DNA from: Gemmatimonadota bacterium | GTDB lineage: Bacteria > Gemmatimonadota > Gemmatimonadetes > Gemmatimonadales > GWC2-71-9 | Length of the DNA: 6,079 nt | Assembly: GCA_003221985.1 (NCBI GenBank) | Contig: QHUQ01000146.1 | Span: forward strand, 1 to 6,079 | Direction: 5' to 3' | Shown here: positions 1 to 3,688 of the stretch, piece by piece | Position numbering within the stretch: position 1 is the first letter of the stretch | How the letters are laid out: every line of letters begins with the position of its first letter | Notes under the pieces: generated by a model | Databases searched by the model: none | Seen by the model: only the letters and a program-made list of their open reading frames with translations | Told to the model about the DNA's origin: nothing | Position numbers and translations under genes: made by a program

Positions 1-396
1 GCGATCACATGGCTCGTCCGCCGTCTTACCCAAGGCGATACCGCGACGATCATGCTGCACCCCATGGCACTCGCCGGGTGGTTCGGCATGTTCGTGACGA
101 TGCTCAATCTCCTGCCCATGGCGCAGCTCGATGGTGGCCACATCGTCTTTGCCGCCACTACACGGTGGCATCAGCGGATCGCCCGCGCGTTCTGGGTCGT
201 GGTCATGCTGCTGGGGTGGTTCTGGGTGGGGTGGCTGCTGTGGGGCTTCATCGTGCTCGTGGTCTCGCGCGGCCAGCTGCGCCATCCGCCTGTGCTCAAT
301 GCCTATCGCCCGCTGCCGCGATCGAGGCTGTGGCTGTTGCTGGCGAGTTTGCTGCTGTTCCTGCTCACCTTCGCGCCGGCACCATTCAGATCCTAA
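1..396 (+). CDS. Site-2 protease (M50) family intramembrane metalloprotease, C-terminal part
   Basis: This is the 3' end of a gene that begins before the window; the frame is open from base 1 and gives 131 residues. Site-2 proteases cut substrate proteins inside the membrane using zinc held by an HExxH motif and a later Asp. The HExxH half lies outside the window. The second metal motif is visible as NLLPMAQLDGGH (residues 36-47), with the Asp codon at 130-132. Hydrophobic stretches at about residues 22-40, 64-88 and 110-125 look like membrane segments. The ending, with RHPP, then RPLPRSR, then a final hydrophobic helix closing in LTFAPAPF, matches the tail I know from EGY-like bacterial site-2 proteases. 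An internal ATG at 52 cannot be the real start, because the conserved core continues upstream of it. The substrate cannot be told from this fragment. The family call is firm. Confidence 0.88.
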   Translation, partial: AITWLVRRLTQGDTATIMLHPMALAGWFGMFVTMLNLLPMAQLDGGHIVFAATTRWHQRIARAFWVVVMLLGWFWVGWLLWGFIVLVVSRGQLRHPPVLNAYRPLPRSRLWLLLASLLLFLLTFAPAPFRS

Positions 397-398
397 CG

Positions 399-456
399 GA
401 GCACGGAGCAGAGAGCACGGAGCAGTCGGCTGCTCCATGCTCCCTGCTCCTTGCTC
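399..456. repeat. Mirrored heptamer repeats forming a 27-position hairpin
   Basis: Four heptamers GAGCACG, GAGCAGA, GAGCACG, GAGCAGT (399-426) are followed by four complementary heptamers TGCTCCA, TGCTCCC, TGCTCCT, TGCTCAC (431-458). Folded at the TCGG loop (426-429), bases 399-425 pair with 430-456 at 24 of 27 positions. The mismatches are C418/A437, A412/C443 and C404/T451. The hairpin starts two bases after the protease stop codon. No T-run follows, so it is not a classic intrinsic terminator, but it could still end or stabilise the upstream transcript. It could also be a dispersed intergenic repeat of the REP type. The structure is read directly from the sequence; its role is unknown. Confidence 0.85.
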
Positions 457-462
457 ACGCTA

Positions 463-488
463 TTGCGTAACTCCTGACCATTTATAAT
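463..488 (+). promoter_or_regulatory. Possible promoter before the two small genes
   Basis: A perfect TATAAT hexamer lies at 483-488, just after the heptamer hairpin. The best -35-like hexamer is TTGCGT at 463-468, but the spacing is only 14 bases, shorter than the usual 16-18. TATAAT overlaps the ATG at 487-489. If it is a true -10 box, transcription would begin near 494-496 and the first usable start codon would be the ATG at 517. A small ACGC/GCGT inverted repeat (457-468) overlaps the -35 candidate. This is a sequence match only. Confidence 0.3.
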
Positions 489-801
489 GTTCTTTCAAAC
501 CAGCCCCTGGATCGGCATGCCTGCACAACCTGCCCGATACACACCAGCTGCTGCGACCGATACGGTCGTCCATGATCTGCCCCCCATCCGCTTTGACGGA
601 CAACCCATAGACATCCGCCTTTCCCTCCGCCGCACCGAAGACGGTATCTGGCGTGGGCGCATCATGTTCGGCGCCGAGGGAACGGAAATGGAGCGCTCCA
701 GCGCGGAGATCTTCTGCGCCGGCACGGAGCAGGATCTGTGGCAATCGGTGCGGGACCTGCGGGATCATCACCTGCGGGACCTGTACCGCTCATTGCTCTG
801 A
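487..801 (+). CDS. Small protein of unknown function, coupled to a HisKA-like protein
   Basis: I do not recognise this 104-residue protein. It has no signal peptide, membrane segment or metal motif. The part from about residue 28 looks like a folded soluble domain: alternating hydrophobic residues (PIRFDGQPIDIRLSLRR, then WRGRIMFG) suggest beta strands, and an acidic helical end (EQDLWQSVRDLRDHHLRDLY) closes it. The first 25 or so residues are low in structure. Two starts are possible. ATG 487 gives 104 residues but overlaps a TATAAT. ATG 517 (residue 11) gives 94 residues and would suit a promoter at 483-488. Neither has a clear Shine-Dalgarno site. Its stop codon shares one base with the start of the next gene (TGATG at 799-803), so the two are probably translated together and may work together. 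It is likely real because of this overlap and the coherent protein composition. Confidence 0.65.
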   Translation: MFFQTSPWIGMPAQPARYTPAAATDTVVHDLPPIRFDGQPIDIRLSLRRTEDGIWRGRIMFGAEGTEMERSSAEIFCAGTEQDLWQSVRDLRDHHLRDLYRSLL

Positions 802-986
802 TGCCCGATCCGCAGGCGATGGCGAAGTTGCGGCACGACCTGTCCAATCCTCTTTCGGCGATACTCGCCGAGACTCAGCTCCTGCTGCTGACGCCTGAGA
901 AGTTCGACGAGGAGTCGCTGGCCGGGCTCAAACAGATCGAGGACCTGGCGCGCAAGATGCGTCAGCTGCTGCAAAGCCTAGAGTGA
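801..986 (+). CDS. Stand-alone HisKA-like phosphoacceptor domain protein
   Basis: This 61-residue protein is nearly all one histidine-kinase dimerisation/phosphoacceptor module. Helix 1 carries an H-box, KLRHDLSNPLSAILAETQLL (residues 9-28), with the candidate phosphorylated His at residue 12 (codon 834-836) followed by the usual Asp and by NPL two residues later. Helix 2 runs from about residue 36 to 60 (EESLAGLKQIEDLARKMRQL). In known kinases these two helices pair as a four-helix dimer, and His takes phosphate from a HATPase_c domain. No such ATPase domain is present here; the frame stops at 986 and the next 215 bases do not encode one. The frame also extends upstream to an ATG at 738, but that part lies inside the previous gene and is Gly/Pro-rich. 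The ATG at 801, overlapping the previous stop, is therefore preferred. It may be a phosphotransfer intermediate, a dimerisation decoy, or a remnant of a full kinase. Confidence 0.7.
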   Translation: MPDPQAMAKLRHDLSNPLSAILAETQLLLLTPEKFDEESLAGLKQIEDLARKMRQLLQSLE

Positions 987-1094
987 GCCGGCGGCATCGC
1001 CCTCGGTATTGCCCCTCCACGGCGTGGTGGCCTCCGACCCGCCTGCGCATCGCCTTCCTTATTAGACGGTCCGCGCGCCGAATGTCGTTCCGCG

Positions 1095-1106
1095 TGACGC
1101 GCGTCA
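1095..1106. promoter_or_regulatory. Perfect 12-base palindrome, possible operator
   Basis: TGACGCGCGTCA reads the same on both strands. It sits in the 215-base gap (987-1201), 95 bases before the start of the CsgG-like gene. Half-sites of the TGACG kind are used by several dimeric regulators, so an operator is possible. In GC-rich DNA a CG-rich palindrome can also arise by chance. The rest of the gap holds a CCACG-G-CGTGG inverted repeat (1017-1027) and a weak GATAAA hexamer (1128-1133) without a good -35 partner. No gene was accepted there. Confidence 0.25.
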
Positions 1107-1201
1107 TAGCCGTTTCGGTCAGACAGCGATAAATCAGTCCCCGCCACGCCCGCTCTTGCGCGGCTCCATGGTACAGGCATTTTTCACCCCCTTATTCCCA
1201 G

Positions 1202-2524
1202 GTGGAGTCCCAGATTCTGGCTGGTCCGCGGTATCTGCTCTTAGGGATGAGCGGCTTGTTCATGGCCTGTGCAGGCGGGCCACGAATTGCTTCCGTCACG
1301 CGCGCTGACATTCCCGCCCTCAAAGCCCAGGCAGCCCAGCAACCCTCAAACGCTCAAGTCCGCTTCCGTCTCGCCGCCGCGCTCATGGCGGCGGGACGGT
1401 GTGATACCGCGGTGGTCGTCGCAAACGCGGGCCAGACGCTGGCCCCCGGGGAGGCATTGGGGCCGATGGTCATCGGCGGCTGTCAGGAGAAAGACGGGCG
1501 CTACGATCTCGCGTTTGCCACCTACACCGCCTTCGCGGCCCGCTATCCACAGGCGCGTGGCGTCGCCGCCGTTCGCGCGCTGGCGCAGCTCGCGTTGCGC
1601 ACGCAGGCGGCGCAGACCGCCAAGCTCGCGTTGGCGCGCGAGTCCACGCTGACGACACTCGCCCCCGAGCCCTCTACGATCGCGGTACTGCCGATGACGA
1701 TCGCGGGTGATTCGAGCTTTCAGCCGTTGTCGCGGGGACTCGCCGAGCTGTTGATGTCCGATCTCGCGATGGTGCGTAGCCTGCGGCTGCTGGAGCGCGT
1801 ACAAATCGGCGCGCTGCTCGACGAGTTGAAGCTCGGACAGAGCGCGCGCGCGGATCCGGGAACAGCGGCGCGCGTCGGGCGCCTGCTGCGCGCGGAGCGG
1901 ATGGTGCAGGGCGTCGCGTCGATCACACAGAACGGCCTGGTGCGCATGTCGGCGACAGTGGTGCGCGGCGACGGCAACGTGCGCCCGGGGGGGGGCGCGC
2001 AGGCCAGCGGCACGTTCAAGCAGCTGCTCGACCTCGAGAAGCAGCTCGTCTTCGGGCTCGCCACAGAACTGGGCATTCAGGTAACGGAAGCCGAGCGGCA
2101 GCGCATCCTGCGGCAGGGACCGAAGAACCTCGCGGCGTTCCTGGCATACAGTCAGGGACTCGAAGCGCTGGATCGCGGCGACTACCGCGCCGCCGCGACC
2201 GCGTTCAGCGCGGCGGTGCGCGCCGATCCGTCGTTCCAACAGGCCAAGCAGCAGCAGCAGGCGGCGGAAGCCGCGCCCGCGGTGCAGGCATCGCCCGGCG
2301 ACGTGGTGACGGTCGTCGAAGCGGTCGCGGAGATGACGACGCCCACCGAGCCCGCCACGACGGGAGCGCTGAACCAAGCCACCGCTGAGCTGACGCCGAT
2401 CATTACCCAGCCCCTTCAGAACGGCAGCAACCTCATCGGCAGCAATGCCACGACGGAGAGTCAGGGCATCACGAGCGTGGTGCAGGCCTCCGGCATACTC
2501 CGCGTCATCTTCCACAAACCGTGA
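1202..2524 (+). CDS. CsgG-like lipoprotein with TPR-like repeats
   Basis: The 440-residue product starts at GTG 1202. The frame is open upstream only to a stop at 1130-1132 and has no ATG there. The ATG at 1247 would leave almost no signal sequence. No strong ribosome site is visible. Residues 11-22 form a hydrophobic stretch ending in LFMAC, a loose lipobox, so Cys23 is the likely lipid anchor. Residues 36-145 are Ala-rich helices resembling tetratricopeptide repeats. Residues 158-295 resemble the CsgG/FlgO fold: IAVLPM strand, then GLAELLMSDLAM helix, then RLLERVQIGALLDELKLG, then RLLRAERMVQGVASI. A further TPR-like unit follows (310-347, LAYSQGLEALDRGDYRAA), then a Gln-rich link and an Ala/Thr-rich tail. 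CsgG itself forms the curli export pore in the outer membrane. Many CsgG-like proteins have no known substrate, and no curli genes are seen here. The stop overlaps the next start as GTGA. Confidence 0.8.
   Translation: MESQILAGPRYLLLGMSGLFMACAGGPRIASVTRADIPALKAQAAQQPSNAQVRFRLAAALMAAGRCDTAVVVANAGQTLAPGEALGPMVIGGCQEKDGRYDLAFATYTAFAARYPQARGVAAVRALAQLALRTQAAQTAKLALARESTLTTLAPEPSTIAVLPMTIAGDSSFQPLSRGLAELLMSDLAMVRSLRLLERVQIGALLDELKLGQSARADPGTAARVGRLLRAERMVQGVASITQNGLVRMSATVVRGDGNVRPGGGAQASGTFKQLLDLEKQLVFGLATELGIQVTEAERQRILRQGPKNLAAFLAYSQGLEALDRGDYRAAATAFSAAVRADPSFQQAKQQQQAAEAAPAVQASPGDVVTVVEAVAEMTTPTEPATTGALNQATAELTPIITQPLQNGSNLIGSNATTESQGITSVVQASGILRVIFHKP
1987..1995 (+). repeat. Run of nine G inside the CsgG-like gene
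   Basis: Nine consecutive G bases, preceded by CCC, encode part of the Pro-Gly-Gly-Gly stretch at residues 262-265 of the CsgG-like protein. Such runs can slip during replication. A change of one base would shift the frame and remove the end of the CsgG-like domain and the C-terminal TPR unit. The copy here is in frame. Sequencing error in the run is a lesser possibility, because the frame stays coherent on both sides. Confidence 0.9.
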
Positions 2525-3624
2525 CCCACGCCCGTCACCGCGTGCTCGCTCTGGCCGCCGCGCTCTTGCCAGGGGTGCTTGCCGCGCAGGCCGCGACCAC
2601 GACCGCGCGCACCGGCGTGTACTTCGAGTCCTACAGCTTCGGCTCGGGGCTCGCCTTCACGCGGCTCAGCGAGCTCACGATTCCCATCAGTGTGACGCAA
2701 CGCATCGGCAACCGGCTCGTCATCGACGTCGGCACGGCGTACGCGAGCGCGTCAGTCCACGAAGCGGCCGGCACTGGGACGATCACGCATTCGGGGCTGG
2801 TCGATACCGATATTCGCGCCACCGTGGGGGTGATTCCGGGCAAGCTCGTCTTCAATCTCGTCGGCACGATTCCCACGGGCGCAACGGAAGTCTCCGACAC
2901 GAAGATCCCGTTGTTCGGCGCGACCGCGACCGATCTGCTCGGTTTCACGACGCCCGCATTCGGCTCGGGTGGCGGGATTACCGCGGGGTTCGCGTCGGCA
3001 TTCAAAATGGGCAGCGACTGGGCCGTCGGCACCGGCGCGAGCTACCGCTATGGCGCGAGCTACGTGCCAGTCAAAGGGGGCAGCGAGGTGAGTCCGGGAG
3101 GCGAGATTCGCGCGCGACTGGGACTCGAGGGCCCCTTCGGCGGTGGCAAGTACTTCCGGGGAGCGCTGATCTACACGAACACGGCGGCGAACGACATCAG
3201 CGGCGGCAGCCAAAGCACGATCGGAAACCGCGTCCTCGGATACGCGGCAGTGAGCATGCCGCTCGGCAAATCACAATTCTCGGTCTACGGCTGGGACATG
3301 CGGCGCTTGCAGGCAGCGCCCGGGCCCGTGCCCGTGCCACGCGGCAATGTGCTCGCACTCGGGGCCAAGCTCGATCGCCCCCTCAGTCCCAAGACGACGC
3401 TATCGCCGCTGCTTGAGTTCCGTCATGAGCTGACGGACAATGGCGCGCGGATGGCGCTGCTCGGCTATCTGCTCCGCGCGGGAACCGACCTGCGATATCG
3501 GCTGAGCGACCGCGCCGCAGGCGTGGTGCAGGCGCAGCTCGCATTCGGCACGCTGCATGACGAAGGAAAGAGTGTCTCGATCGTAGGGCCGCGACTCGGC
3601 CTGTTTATCGAGTGGGCTAGGTAA
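2521..3624 (+). CDS. Predicted outer-membrane beta-barrel protein
   Basis: The 367-residue product begins at GTG 2521, whose GTGA overlaps the stop of the CsgG-like gene by four bases, a sign of coupled translation. A signal peptide is clear: a basic start (MTHARHR), a hydrophobic core (VLALAAALLPGVL) and a likely cut after Ala24 (AQA/A). The mature part has many short amphipathic strands joined by Gly/Asn/Asp turns, for example RLVIDVGTAYAS, KLVFNLVGTIP, ITAGFASAFKMG and WAVGTGASYRYG. It ends in a strand-like SIVGPRLGLFIEWAR. It has only a few Cys or none and no enzyme motif. This composition fits an outer-membrane barrel of roughly 12-16 strands; the number is a guess. The pattern loosely recalls the MetA-pathway phenol-degradation / transporter-like barrel group, but I would not name a substrate. 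Its tight link to a CsgG-like lipoprotein suggests both act in the outer membrane. Confidence 0.75.
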   Translation: MTHARHRVLALAAALLPGVLAAQAATTTARTGVYFESYSFGSGLAFTRLSELTIPISVTQRIGNRLVIDVGTAYASASVHEAAGTGTITHSGLVDTDIRATVGVIPGKLVFNLVGTIPTGATEVSDTKIPLFGATATDLLGFTTPAFGSGGGITAGFASAFKMGSDWAVGTGASYRYGASYVPVKGGSEVSPGGEIRARLGLEGPFGGGKYFRGALIYTNTAANDISGGSQSTIGNRVLGYAAVSMPLGKSQFSVYGWDMRRLQAAPGPVPVPRGNVLALGAKLDRPLSPKTTLSPLLEFRHELTDNGARMALLGYLLRAGTDLRYRLSDRAAGVVQAQLAFGTLHDEGKSVSIVGPRLGLFIEWAR

Positions 3625-3678
3625 CCACCATCTAGACAGCCAGCGTGGCGCGGTCCATCCTAGGAGCGTCCTTCGCCT

Positions 3679-3683
3679 GGGAG
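3679..3683 (+). promoter_or_regulatory. Ribosome binding site of the Ig/cytochrome lipoprotein
   Basis: GGGAG lies five bases before the ATG at 3689 and is the clearest Shine-Dalgarno match in the window. It supports this ATG, which is directly followed by a basic signal-peptide start. The 64-base gap after the barrel gene shows no hairpin terminator or clear promoter, so read-through from upstream is likely. Confidence 0.6.
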
Positions 3684-3688
3684 CCGTC

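Noticed and set aside
399..456. Heptamer repeats as a CRISPR array or as a standard intrinsic terminator
   Set aside because: There are no spacers between equal repeats, so it is not CRISPR. There is no T-run after the stem, so a standard intrinsic terminator is not supported.
9..470. 153-residue + strand frame over the protease gene
   Set aside because: It conflicts with the frame carrying LDGGH and the membrane segments, and it runs through the heptamer hairpin.
738..800. Upstream extension of the HisKA-like gene to the ATG at 738
   Set aside because: The added 21 residues are Gly/Pro/Ala-rich and lie wholly inside the preceding gene. The ATG at 801 fits the stop/start overlap and the domain boundary.
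962..1180. 72-residue - strand frame covering the intergenic gap
   Set aside because: No ribosome site, Arg/Pro-rich throughout, and it overlaps the end of the HisKA-like gene. A second - strand frame starting at the ATG at 1107-1105 looks slightly more protein-like (MTRVTRNDIRRADRLIRKAM) but also lacks a ribosome site and runs into the HisKA-like gene.
1346..2515. 389-residue open frame on the - strand opposite the CsgG-like gene
   Set aside because: The composition is Arg/His/Leu-rich shadow sequence without a recognisable motif, and the + strand gene is well supported.
2445..3416. 323-residue + strand frame overlapping the barrel gene
   Set aside because: It is Arg-rich and motif-free. 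The frame starting at GTG 2521 has a signal peptide and strand pattern instead.
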